The notes beneath the pieces are model-generated. The model had not been told where the DNA came from and did no database searches. It worked only from the letters and a program-made list of their open reading frames with translations. From Acidimicrobiales bacterium (GTDB taxonomy: Bacteria > Actinomycetota > Acidimicrobiia > Acidimicrobiales > UBA8190), in NCBI GenBank assembly GCA_030040015.1, contig JASHUM010000003.1, positions 1 through 39,742 of the forward strand: a DNA stretch of 39,742 nucleotides. The letters run 5' to 3'. The position numbers were made by a program, and so were the translations under genes. This document shows, one piece after another, positions 15,761-23,969 of the stretch (its first letter is position 1; the number at the start of each line of letters is the position of its first letter).

Positions 15761-17221
15761 TCAGCGGCCAGGACGAGACCTTCGTCGCTGGGAGGACGAT
15801 GCCGTTGTCTTCTTGGAGGGCAATTGTTTTGCCTTCGTTTTGCCCGGCGATGTGCCCGTGGCGCGGCGCGCCTTGTCATGAGATGACTGCGCCTTGCCCG
15901 GCTTGGACGTCTTGATGGCCTTTTGCCCCTTGGCGGCCTGAGGGGCCCGGGAGGCGGTACGGGCCTTGGCCGCCTTGGCCGCCTTGGCCGCCTTGGCCGC
16001 CTTGGCCGCCTTGGCGGGTTTCGAGGGCGCAGGGGCGTGGGCGGCCTTCTTGGGCTCGGAGGCGACATCGACCGGCGGAGAGGTGCGCTTGGGCGCCCTG
16101 GCCAGGGGTCGGGGCTCTTCGAGCCCCAGGGCGTGGCGGAGCTCGGGCAGCGCCAGCTGCGCTCCCCGCCGGGGCGGGTCGAGTCGCACCAGCACGAAGG
16201 GTCGCCGCTCGCCCTTCTTGAGCACGGCCCGGGCGCTGTTGGGTGGGGGCACGCCGAGACCCGAGAGGGGCACATAGCAGTGCATGTCCCCCACGTCGAC
16301 CATGGCGCCGTGGGAGACGAAGTTGGACACCACACCCCCCACCTCGTCGCCGAGGGGATGCTCGGTGATGAAGGTCAAGAACGTGAGGGGATCGTTCACG
16401 GCCTGAGGTCCGTGCGTGGCTCCCACGAGTGACCGGGAGGACGCCGACGCGCCCCGGCCAGCGTCCGGAGTGCCGATCGCCTCTTCCCTGGCCGCCTCGA
16501 TGGCCGCTGCCACCTCAGGGTCGCCGGTCGCCGGTCGCCGACGGCCCCGGCGCCGGGTCCGGACCCGCTTGGTCCCGGTCGTCTCGGGCCGGGCCCCCTC
16601 TTGACCGGCGTGTGGTTCAGGCGAGGCCGCCGCCTGTGTTGCCTCGGCCGCTGCCACCTCGACGGCTTCGAGAACGGCCGCCGAGCGGCCCCGGCGGCGG
16701 GTCGCGGCCCCGGCTCGGTCGCCCGATCCTGCCCCGTCTCGTTGCCCGTCGCCGGCTGCGCCGGCGTCGGTGCGGGTCCGAACTCCACGTACAGGGCGCC
16801 TGGGAGTGAAGATCCAGCCGACGCCGGGCACCGGCTTCCCCCCAACGAGCCGTCCGTCCTCGAAAAGCCAGGGATGCTCGGCGTGGAACTCCTGGAAAGA
16901 GTCGTTGGACAACACCTGACCCGACACCCGTTCGGCGATGCGCAGCACGAAGGCGTCACCTCGGCCGATGGCGCCGGCTGGAGGCGAGACGATCTCGCCG
17001 TGGGACACCGCCTCTTCGAACGCCTTGCGCTCGGAGCGGTCGATGCGATGACCAAAAGTGGCGTCGACGACGACGATGGTCTCGGTGTCGGGAAACTCGT
17101 CCTGGAACTGGCGAACCGCCTCGTCGAGCTGGTGGAGGCTCGGGCTGGAGCGCCCCTCGGTGGCGATGTTGGAACCGTCGACCACGACATGGGCGGGGGG
17201 CACGAGGGCCAAGTCAAGCAC
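15761..17221 (-). CDS. NYN-domain ribonuclease with S1-like domain and Ala/Lys-rich tail
   Basis: A 486-residue protein. Residues 10-150 form a NYN (PIN-like, Zc3h12a-type) nuclease domain with VVVDGSNIA (Asp15), VVVDATFG (Asp53), GRGDAFVLRIA (Asp89) and VLSNDSFQEF (Asp107), a plausible metal-binding acidic set. A charged Ala/Arg-rich linker follows (about 150-285). Then comes an S1-like RNA-binding domain (GGVVSNFVSHGAMVDVGDMH, YVPLSGLG) and a very basic tail with KAA repeats. The set suggests an RNA-cleaving or RNA-handling protein. The GTG at 17221 abuts a GGGGGA site; a TTG three codons later has better spacing and may be the true start. The gene diverges from the M20 peptidase with a palindromic promoter between them. 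Confidence 0.75.
   Translation of the reverse strand: MLDLALVPPAHVVVDGSNIATEGRSSPSLHQLDEAVRQFQDEFPDTETIVVVDATFGHRIDRSERKAFEEAVSHGEIVSPPAGAIGRGDAFVLRIAERVSGQVLSNDSFQEFHAEHPWLFEDGRLVGGKPVPGVGWIFTPRRPVRGVRTRTDAGAAGDGQRDGAGSGDRAGAATRRRGRSAAVLEAVEVAAAEATQAAASPEPHAGQEGARPETTGTKRVRTRRRGRRRPATGDPEVAAAIEAAREEAIGTPDAGRGASASSRSLVGATHGPQAVNDPLTFLTFITEHPLGDEVGGVVSNFVSHGAMVDVGDMHCYVPLSGLGVPPPNSARAVLKKGERRPFVLVRLDPPRRGAQLALPELRHALGLEEPRPLARAPKRTSPPVDVASEPKKAAHAPAPSKPAKAAKAAKAAKAAKAAKARTASRAPQAAKGQKAIKTSKPGKAQSSHDKARRATGTSPGKTKAKQLPSKKTTASSSQRRRSRPGR
15964..16017. repeat. 9-bp tandem repeat encoding KAA units
   Basis: Five perfect copies of CCTTGGCCG (plus-strand reading) run from 15964 to 16008, followed by one imperfect copy to 16017. 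On the coding minus strand they give a repeated Lys-Ala-Ala tail, similar to histone H1-like and other nucleic-acid-binding tails in actinobacteria. Confidence 0.9.
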
Positions 17222-17283
17222 TCCCCCGCCGCCTGCCGGCCCATTCGCCAGGCCGTCGACGGACCCGTGGCCGGTGTCGGCTC

Positions 17284-17293
17284 ATCCTAGGAT
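17284..17293. promoter_or_regulatory. Palindromic bidirectional -10 element
   Basis: The 10-bp perfect palindrome ATCCTAGGAT reads TAGGAT on both strands. On the plus strand TAGGAT (17288-17293) is followed by 6 nt and the GTG of the M20 peptidase, a leaderless arrangement. On the minus strand TAGGAT (17289-17284) points to the NYN gene with a leader of about 55-60 nt. The geometry is seen directly; activity in both directions is inferred. Confidence 0.55.
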
Positions 17294-17299
17294 TCGCTC

Positions 17300-18637
17300 G
17301 TGCCTGAGGACGTCGGCGGCGAGGTCACCGAGCTGCTTCAGGCACTCATTCGCAGTGCCTGCGTGAACGACGGGACCACGGGGTCGGGCCACGAGGATCG
17401 CAACGTCGACATCCTTCGCAGTGTCCTCGAGGGGCCCGGTATGGGGCTCGAGACCCACGAACCCGCCCCGGGCCGCACGTCGTTGGTGGCCCGGATCGAG
17501 GGCTCCGACCCCTCGACTCCCTCGCTGATGCTCCTCGGCCACACCGACGTCGTGCCCGCCAACGCCGACGACTGGCGCCATGACCCGTTCGGCGGTGAGC
17601 TCGTCGACGGAGAGGTGTGGGGGCGCGGCGCCGTCGACATGCTCAATCTCACCTCCTCAATGGCCGTGGCCATGCGACACCTCGCTCAGAGCGGGTTTCG
17701 GCCTCGGGGAGATCTCGTGTTCATCGGTGTCGCCGACGAAGAGGGCCTGGGGACCCACGGAGCGAGCTGGCTCACCGAGCATCTCGTCGAGGATGTCCGG
17801 ACCGACTATCTGATCACCGAAGCAGGTGGGTTCCCGATGGCCAGCCCCGAAGGCGTCCGGCTCCCGGTGATCACGGGAGAAAAGGGCGTGTTCTGGTGCA
17901 CGCTGACGGTACGGGGAACCCCGGGCCACGGTTCGCAACCGCTGCGTACCGACAGCGCCGTGGTGAAGGCGGCCGTCGCCGTTCAGCGGCTCTCCGAGTT
18001 CTCGGTGCCGGCCGAGGTGCATCAAGCCTGGCGGCGCTTCGTCGAGGGAATCGGGTTGCCGCCTGAAATCGCCCAACCCCTTGTCGATCCCGAGCAGATC
18101 GACGCCTTCGTCCACGAACTACCGGCCCTCGGACTGGCCCGGCAGGCGCATGCCTGCACCCACACCACGGTCGCTCCGACCGTCCTCCACGGCGGCAGCA
18201 AGGTCAACGTCATCCCTGACCGGGCCGAGCTCCAGCTCGACATCCGTGGCCTTCCGGGGTGGGGGCTCCCGGAAGTGGAGTCCATGGTCCGAGAGGCCTT
18301 GGGCGACTTGTCCGACGACGTGGACATCCACTGGCACTGGAGCGACCCCGCCACCACCTCTCCCACGGAGACTCCCCTGTGGGACGCCCTCGAGCGCGTC
18401 GTTCAGAGGGCCTACCCGGGTAGCCGGTGCGTGCCGTTCTTGTCGGTCGGCGCGACGGATGCTCGGTTCTTCCGGAAGCTGGGGACGACCGCTTACGGCT
18501 TCGGGCTGTTCTCGCAGCGACTCACCTTCGAGGATTACGCCACCATGTTCCACGGGATCGACGAGCGGGTGGACGTGGAGTCGCTGGCGCTGTCCGAGCA
18601 ACTGTGGGAGGACCTGTCCCGGACCCTCCTCGGATGA
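17300..18637 (+). CDS. M20 family metallopeptidase (dipeptidase/deacylase)
   Basis: A 445-residue di-zinc amidohydrolase of the M20/ArgE/DapE/carboxypeptidase G2 clan. Metal and catalytic residues can be placed: His81 and Asp83 in LLGHTDVVPA, the bridging Asp113 in GRGAVDML, the Glu147-Glu148 pair in GVADEEGLGT, and a late His in TMFHGIDERV. A lid domain with GTPGHGSQP (dimerisation His) follows. The bridging motif has ML where MKG is usual, a minor variation. Substrates are likely N-acyl amino acids or dipeptides. The GTG start follows a TAGGAT box by 6 nt. Its stop overlaps the ATG of the HAD hydrolase (ATGA), so both are made together. Confidence 0.88.
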   Translation: MPEDVGGEVTELLQALIRSACVNDGTTGSGHEDRNVDILRSVLEGPGMGLETHEPAPGRTSLVARIEGSDPSTPSLMLLGHTDVVPANADDWRHDPFGGELVDGEVWGRGAVDMLNLTSSMAVAMRHLAQSGFRPRGDLVFIGVADEEGLGTHGASWLTEHLVEDVRTDYLITEAGGFPMASPEGVRLPVITGEKGVFWCTLTVRGTPGHGSQPLRTDSAVVKAAVAVQRLSEFSVPAEVHQAWRRFVEGIGLPPEIAQPLVDPEQIDAFVHELPALGLARQAHACTHTTVAPTVLHGGSKVNVIPDRAELQLDIRGLPGWGLPEVESMVREALGDLSDDVDIHWHWSDPATTSPTETPLWDALERVVQRAYPGSRCVPFLSVGATDARFFRKLGTTAYGFGLFSQRLTFEDYATMFHGIDERVDVESLALSEQLWEDLSRTLLG

Positions 18638-19317
18638 GGACTCCAACGGACGACGCCTCCACCAACCCAACCGACAGGGCGATGGGATCGACCGCCATCG
18701 ACGCCGTGATGTTCGACTTCGGCGGGGTGCTGTCGGGAAGTCCCTTCGAGGCGTTCTCTCGCTACGAGACCGAAAAGGGACTTCCGGAGGGGTTCATCCG
18801 CCACCTGAACGCCACCAACCACCACGACAACGCCTGGGCCAGGCTCGAGCGAAACGAGCTCGGATTCGACGCCTTCTGCGACGCCTTCGAATCCGAGGCC
18901 CGAGCGGCGGGCGGAGCGGTGGACACCCGCGCCCTCTTCGCCCTCATCGGTGGCGAGCTCCGTCCCGAGATGATCGGGGCGGTGCGCAGGTGCAAAGCGC
19001 GGTTCAAGACGGCGCTCCTGACCAACAACTTCGTCCTTCCCTCCGGGAACGGCCTGGACGGGACCGCCATCGAGCTCAAAGAGCTGTTCGACGTCGTGGT
19101 GGCTTCGACCGAGGTCGGAATGCGCAAGCCCGATCCGCGCTTCTACGAGATGGCGTGCCGGCTTCTCGACGTGTCGCCTGAGCGTGTGGTGTTCCTCGAC
19201 GACCTCGGCGTCAACCTCAAACCTGCGCGGGCCATGGGCATGGTGACCATCAAGGTCGTCGATCCTTCTGTCGCCTTGGACGAGCTCGAGGCCGTGCTCG
19301 GGATCGCTCTTCGCTGA
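18634..19317 (+). CDS. HAD superfamily hydrolase, epoxide hydrolase N-terminal-like
   Basis: A 227-residue haloacid dehalogenase-type phosphatase. Motif I is VMFDFGGVLSG: the nucleophile Asp is present, but the usual second Asp is Gly, as in the branch that includes the N-terminal domain of soluble epoxide hydrolase and ACAD10. Motif II is LLTNN, motif III MRKPDPRFYEMA and motif IV VVFLDDLGVNL. A helical cap lies between motifs I and II. It may be a phosphatase of unknown substrate. The ATG at 18634 overlaps the upstream stop; an in-frame ATG 16 codons later also precedes the domain and could be used. It converges on kgd with 1 nt between stops. Confidence 0.85.
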   Translation: MRTPTDDASTNPTDRAMGSTAIDAVMFDFGGVLSGSPFEAFSRYETEKGLPEGFIRHLNATNHHDNAWARLERNELGFDAFCDAFESEARAAGGAVDTRALFALIGGELRPEMIGAVRRCKARFKTALLTNNFVLPSGNGLDGTAIELKELFDVVVASTEVGMRKPDPRFYEMACRLLDVSPERVVFLDDLGVNLKPARAMGMVTIKVVDPSVALDELEAVLGIALR

Positions 19318-19318
19318 G

Positions 19319-22300
19319 TCAGGCGAAGACCCGCCGGAGCAGGTCCTCTTGCTCCAATGCGTGTAGAGCGGCGCTCCCCGTCGCCGGGCTCGCCGACTCG
19401 GCCCGGCTCACGTGGGACAGGGCGAAGCGATCTCGCACCAGACGGTGCAGGCGCCCGTGCACGAACGTCCAGGCGCCCATGTTCTCCGGCTCCTCCTGCA
19501 ACCACACCACCTGCCGCGCCGCCGGATAGCCGTCGAGGACGGCGCCCAGCTGCTCCTGGGGCCATGGGTACAGCTGCTCCACCCGCACGACGGCCACCGT
19601 TGCCGGTTCCACGCCGGGCGCCGGCAGGCCCTCGGCTCCGGCAACGAGGTCGCCGCGACGGGCCATGGTGTCGTAGGCCACCTTCCCCGAACACAGGACC
19701 ACCCGCTGGACGGCGCCCGGGTCGATCCCGAGATGCTGCCCGGGCTCGGGGTCGTCCAGGACCTCGGCGAACGATCCGACGGTCAGGTCGCCAATAGGAG
19801 AGCGTGACTGGCGAGCCCGCAGGAGGGACTTGGGAGTGAAGACGATGAGTGGGCGCCGGAGAGCAGATCCCGTCTGCGAACGGAGGAGGTGGAAGTACTG
19901 GGCGGCGGTGGTCGGCTGCGCCAGGCGGACGTTCCCTTTGGCACACAGCGTCAGGTAGCGCTCGATACGGGCGGAGGAATGCTCGGGACCTTGTCCCTCG
20001 TACCCATGGGGAAGGAGCATGACCAAGCCGGAACGCTGGCCCCACTTGTCCTCGGCGGCGACCAAGAAGTTGTCGATGACGATCTGGGCCCCGTTTCCGA
20101 AGTCGCCGAACTGCGCCTCCCAGGCCACCAGTGCGTCCGGGGCCTCCACCGAATATCCGTACTCGAAGCCGAGTGCTGCGTACTCCGACAGGAGCGAGTC
20201 GTACACCGCGAACCTCCCGGCGGGAGCGCCGTCGAGATGAGCGAGCGGGATCCACTCGGCGCCGGTCACGTAGTCGACCAGCACGGCGTGGCGCTGGGAG
20301 AAGGTGCCACGGCGCGTGTCCTGGCCGCTGAGCCGCACGTCGGTCCCCTGGAGCACAAGGGACCCGAAGGCCATGGCCTCGCCCAGGGCCCAGTCGACCT
20401 CGCCGTCGGCGACCATCCGCGCCCGTTGACCGAACTGGCGGTCCAGCTTGGGGTGGATGGTGAACCCCTCGGGCACCGCCACCGCGGCTTTGGCCAGCCG
20501 GGCCAGCACGCCGGCGTCGACCCCGGTGGGAACGGGAGGCGCCGTCGGCTCCTCGGCCGGGGGCGGCGGGAGGGCGGTCGGTTGGGGGGGAGCCGACTGA
20601 CGGGTCTCGTCAAGCGCCGTCTGCAACCGCGCCTGGAAGTCCTCCAAGTGCTGTTCGGCTTCCTCCAACGTGATGTCGCCTCGGCGGACGAGCGTCTCGG
20701 TGTAGAGCTTTCGCACCGATCGATGACCCTCGATCAAGGCGTACATCCGGGGCTGGGTGTAACTGGGGTCGTCGCCCTCGTTGTGCCCGTGCCGGCGGTA
20801 GCACACGAGGTCGATCACGACGTCCTTGTGGAAGGCCTGACGGAACCCCATGGCCAGACGAGCAGCGCGCACGCACGCCTCGGGATCGTCGCCGTTCACA
20901 TGGAACACCGGCGACTGCACCATCTTGGCGGCGTCGGTCGGGTACACGGACGAGCGTGCCGACTCCGGGGCGGTCGTGAACCCGAGCTGGTTGTTGACGA
21001 CCAAGTGGATCGTGCCCCCAGTGCGATATCCGCTCAGCTGGGACAGCTCGAGAGTCTCTGCGACCACGCCCTGGCCGGCGAAGGCGGCGTCGCCATGGAC
21101 GAGCACCGAAAGCACGCCGTAGGGCCGGTCGTCGCCGAGGCGGTCCTGCTTGGCCCGCGTCATGCCCTCGACCACAGGGTCCACAGCCTCGAGGTGCGAA
21201 GGATTCGACGCCAGCGTCACCGGGAGCTCCGGGCCGTGGCGGGCGACGAACTTTCCCGAGGCCCCCTTGTGGTACTTGACATCGCCCGTCCCTTGCACGG
21301 ACTCGGGGTCGAGGTCCCCTTCGAACTCGCGGAAGATCTCGCCGTAGGACTTGCCCACGATGTTGGCCAGGACGTTCAGCCGGCCCCGGTGGGCCGTCCC
21401 CAGCACGGCCTCGGAGAGCCCGGCGCCGGCGGCCTCGTCGAGAAGGGTGTCGAGGACGACGATCGCCGACTCTGCTCCCTCGAGCCCGAAGCGCTTCTGG
21501 CCGACGTACCGGGTGTGGAGGAAGCGCTCGAACGCCTCTGCCGCGTTGAGCCGGTCGAGCACGTGGCGCTGTTCCTCGGGCGCCAACGTGAGCGGCACCC
21601 CCTCGACATGCTCTTGGATCCAACGCTTCTGCTCGGGACTCTGGATGTGCATGTACTCGACGCCGAGGGTCCGGCAGTAGGCGTCCCGCAGGACGTCGAG
21701 CGCGGCACCGAGTGTCATGACGTCGCGTCCGGCCAAGCCGTCGACGACGAACTCACGGTCCAGGTCCCAGAGAGTGAGCCCGTAGGTCGTCGGATCGAGC
21801 TCGGCGTGCAGGGGACGACGTTCGGCTGACAACGGGTCGAGATCGGCGATGAGATGCCCCCGGACCCGGTACATGTTCACCAGGCTCTGGACGTGCACTT
21901 GTTTGACCAGACGCAGGTGCTCGCCTTCGAGCACGTTGACGTCGGACTGCCAGCGAACCGGCTCGTAGGGGACGTCCATGGCAGAAAAGACGCTCTCGTA
22001 GAAGCCGTGTGAGCCGGTCAGGCATTCGGCGACGTGGGTGAGGAACAGCCCGGACTCCGCTCCCTGGATGATGCGGTGGTCGTAGGTCGACGTGAGCGTC
22101 ACCACCGGGCCGACTCCGAGCGACGCCAAGCTGCGGCGGTCGGCCGCCTGGTACTCGGCGGGATAGCCGAGCGACCCAACTCCGATGATCGCCCCCTGTC
22201 CTGGCATGAGGCGAGGAACTGACTGCACCGTCCCGAGCGTGCCCGGGTTGGTGAGCGTCACTGTCGCCCCGGCGAAGTCGTCCGGACTGACCTTGCCGGT

Positions 22301-23062
22301 GTGGACCTTGCGGACCATCTCCTCGTAGGCGATGACGAAGCCCCGGAAATCCATCGCGTCGGCGTCGCGCACGACGGGAACGAGAAGTGTCCGGGATCCG
22401 TCGGGACGCCCGACGTCGACGGCCAGGCCCAAGCCGACGTGCCCGTGCCGGACGATGCCCGGCGTGCCCTTGCCGTCGGCGTCAGCCACGAAGCTGGCGT
22501 TGAGTGCGGGCACGGCCTGCAGCGCCTGGACGACGGCGTAACCGATCAAGTGAGTGAAGCTGACCTTGGCGCCGGTCTCCCGGGCCAGGTGACGGTTGAC
22601 GACGGCCCTGTTGACCTCGAGGAGGCGAGCGGGGACGGTGCGGACGCTCGTCGCCGTCGGTACCTCCAGGGATGCCTGCATGTTGACGGCGACCCGCGCC
22701 GCCGCGCCACGAAGCAGCTCGGGATGGTCCTCGGGTGCAACAGAGCCGTCAGAAGCGGACGGTGCTGCCGCCGTTGGCGGCGTCGCTGGCACTACGGGCG
22801 TCGGAGCGGGGCTTGGAGCCGAAACAGCCCGGGCCGAGGCGGTCGCGACCGTGACGGTCTGGGTCGCGACATCCGAAGACGGGGCAGGCGCAGGAGGGGC
22901 GGGCGTAGGAGAGGGGACGTAGTCGGCGAAGAAGTCCTGCCAGCTTTGGCCCACGGAGCTCGGGTCCGCCTTGTACTGCTCGTACATATCGTCGACCAGC
23001 CATGCGTTGGGTCCGAAGGCGCCGCCAGCTGGCGCGTCGGGCACGGCTCGTCGATCGGACAT
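19319..23062 (-). CDS. kgd: Multifunctional 2-oxoglutarate decarboxylase/dehydrogenase E1-E2 fusion (Kgd)
   Basis: A 1247-residue TCA-cycle enzyme typical of actinobacteria. A short N-terminal helix region (NAWLVDDMYEQYKADP) resembles the E1 targeting segment. An Ala/Pro linker (about 50-115) leads to an E2 succinyltransferase-like domain without a lipoyl domain, with VSFTHLIGYAVVQALQ and the active-site YDHRIIQGAESG near residue 330. The thiamine-dependent E1 follows: HRGRLNVLANIVGKSYGE, HLEAVDPVVEG, LVHGDAAFAGQGVVAETL and YRRHGHNEGDDPSYTQP. Length and order match mycobacterial Kgd (about 1230 aa), which is inhibited by the FHA protein GarA. The ATG lies 8 nt after a TAGGAT box. The E3 and lipoyl-carrying partners are not in this window. 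Confidence 0.95.
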   Translation of the reverse strand: MSDRRAVPDAPAGGAFGPNAWLVDDMYEQYKADPSSVGQSWQDFFADYVPSPTPAPPAPAPSSDVATQTVTVATASARAVSAPSPAPTPVVPATPPTAAAPSASDGSVAPEDHPELLRGAAARVAVNMQASLEVPTATSVRTVPARLLEVNRAVVNRHLARETGAKVSFTHLIGYAVVQALQAVPALNASFVADADGKGTPGIVRHGHVGLGLAVDVGRPDGSRTLLVPVVRDADAMDFRGFVIAYEEMVRKVHTGKVSPDDFAGATVTLTNPGTLGTVQSVPRLMPGQGAIIGVGSLGYPAEYQAADRRSLASLGVGPVVTLTSTYDHRIIQGAESGLFLTHVAECLTGSHGFYESVFSAMDVPYEPVRWQSDVNVLEGEHLRLVKQVHVQSLVNMYRVRGHLIADLDPLSAERRPLHAELDPTTYGLTLWDLDREFVVDGLAGRDVMTLGAALDVLRDAYCRTLGVEYMHIQSPEQKRWIQEHVEGVPLTLAPEEQRHVLDRLNAAEAFERFLHTRYVGQKRFGLEGAESAIVVLDTLLDEAAGAGLSEAVLGTAHRGRLNVLANIVGKSYGEIFREFEGDLDPESVQGTGDVKYHKGASGKFVARHGPELPVTLASNPSHLEAVDPVVEGMTRAKQDRLGDDRPYGVLSVLVHGDAAFAGQGVVAETLELSQLSGYRTGGTIHLVVNNQLGFTTAPESARSSVYPTDAAKMVQSPVFHVNGDDPEACVRAARLAMGFRQAFHKDVVIDLVCYRRHGHNEGDDPSYTQPRMYALIEGHRSVRKLYTETLVRRGDITLEEAEQHLEDFQARLQTALDETRQSAPPQPTALPPPPAEEPTAPPVPTGVDAGVLARLAKAAVAVPEGFTIHPKLDRQFGQRARMVADGEVDWALGEAMAFGSLVLQGTDVRLSGQDTRRGTFSQRHAVLVDYVTGAEWIPLAHLDGAPAGRFAVYDSLLSEYAALGFEYGYSVEAPDALVAWEAQFGDFGNGAQIVIDNFLVAAEDKWGQRSGLVMLLPHGYEGQGPEHSSARIERYLTLCAKGNVRLAQPTTAAQYFHLLRSQTGSALRRPLIVFTPKSLLRARQSRSPIGDLTVGSFAEVLDDPEPGQHLGIDPGAVQRVVLCSGKVAYDTMARRGDLVAGAEGLPAPGVEPATVAVVRVEQLYPWPQEQLGAVLDGYPAARQVVWLQEEPENMGAWTFVHGRLHRLVRDRFALSHVSRAESASPATGSAALHALEQEDLLRRVFA

Positions 23063-23070
23063 CGATTTCG

Positions 23071-23076
23071 ATCCTA
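23071..23076 (-). promoter_or_regulatory. Candidate TANNNT -10 box for kgd
   Basis: TAGGAT on the minus strand ends 8 nt before the ATG of kgd, with no Shine-Dalgarno sequence between. It is the same hexamer as in the promoter of the M20 gene. Likely near-leaderless transcription. Confidence 0.5.
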
Positions 23077-23159
23077 CCGGCCGTTCCTGTCCGGTCCTGG
23101 GGTGGCGGCGGCCCCATGCGGCCTGGCGACAACGGGCCTGTCGCTGGAAGGCTGAGCGG

Positions 23160-23969
23160 GTGGATCACCCGAGCGGCCTGCACGTCATCGACCACCACAG
23201 CTCGAGGCCATCCGTGCCCGACGTCGTCCTCGTCCACGGCTCACTCGATGGCGCGGCGAGCTTCGCCCGGGTCGTGCGCCGCCTGGACGACCTGCGCGTC
23301 ATCACCTACGACAGGCGCGGCTATCGCGGTTCGCGCCGCATGCGGCCCCTCGGGGTGCTCGAGGACCACGTAAAGGACCTGGTCGCCCTGGTGGGGCCCG
23401 GACAGGCTGTCGTGGTCGGCCATTCCTACGGCGGTGACGTGGCTCTTGGAGCGGCCATCGCCGCCCCTGGCGCCGTGGTCGGGGTGGGCGCCTACGAGCC
23501 CCCGCTGGCGTGGCTCGACTGGTGGCCCCGCCGTGCCCGCCAGCCTGGTGACGAGGACCCGGCGCGCTTCGCCGAGAACTTCTTCCGGCGGATGGTCGGG
23601 GACGCCGCCTGGGAGCGCGCCGACGACAAGATGCGGCGGCGCATCGAAGCCGACGGACCGGCGCTGATGGCCGAGCTCACGTCGCTGCGGTCCTCCGGTG
23701 CGCCTTTCGACATCGGAGCGCTTTCCGTGCCGGCTGTGTTCGGCCGAGGCAGCGACTCCCGGCCTCACCACCGTCGGGCTGTCGAGGAGCTGCACGGCCT
23801 CGTCACCGGCTCCGAGTTGTTCGAGGCAGAAGGCGCCGCCCATGGCGTGCACCTCACCCACCCCTCGGCGTTCGCCACCATGGTGCGACGCGTCGTGGAC
23901 GCCGCCCTGTCGCCGGACCGGGTCCTCGACGCCAGCCGCTCAGCCGATCAGCGCCAGCAGCAACCCTGA
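23160..23969 (+). CDS. Alpha/beta-fold hydrolase
   Basis: A 269-residue serine hydrolase. VVLVHGSLDGAASF provides the oxyanion loop, ITYDRRGYRGS the conserved strand, VVVGHSYGGDVALGAA the nucleophile elbow, and EGAAHGVHLTHP the catalytic His. The group resembles small alpha/beta hydrolases of unknown substrate. The GTG at 23160 is preferred because homology starts soon after and GGAAGG lies about 9 nt upstream; the frame is open further but overlaps kgd's promoter. It diverges from kgd, and its 3' end overlaps the diguanylate cyclase gene tail to tail by 30 nt. Confidence 0.83.
   Translation: MDHPSGLHVIDHHSSRPSVPDVVLVHGSLDGAASFARVVRRLDDLRVITYDRRGYRGSRRMRPLGVLEDHVKDLVALVGPGQAVVVGHSYGGDVALGAAIAAPGAVVGVGAYEPPLAWLDWWPRRARQPGDEDPARFAENFFRRMVGDAAWERADDKMRRRIEADGPALMAELTSLRSSGAPFDIGALSVPAVFGRGSDSRPHHRRAVEELHGLVTGSELFEAEGAAHGVHLTHPSAFATMVRRVVDAALSPDRVLDASRSADQRQQQP

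Noticed and set aside
15964-16017. CRISPR-like repeats
   Set aside because: The repeats here and at the other three loci are 9-bp direct tandems without spacers, coding in three of the four cases.
19889-21829. Long plus-strand open frame (646 codons) antisense to kgd
   Set aside because: Its translation is rich in Arg, His and Gly without any family motif and mirrors the codon bias of kgd on the other strand, whose protein is unmistakable.
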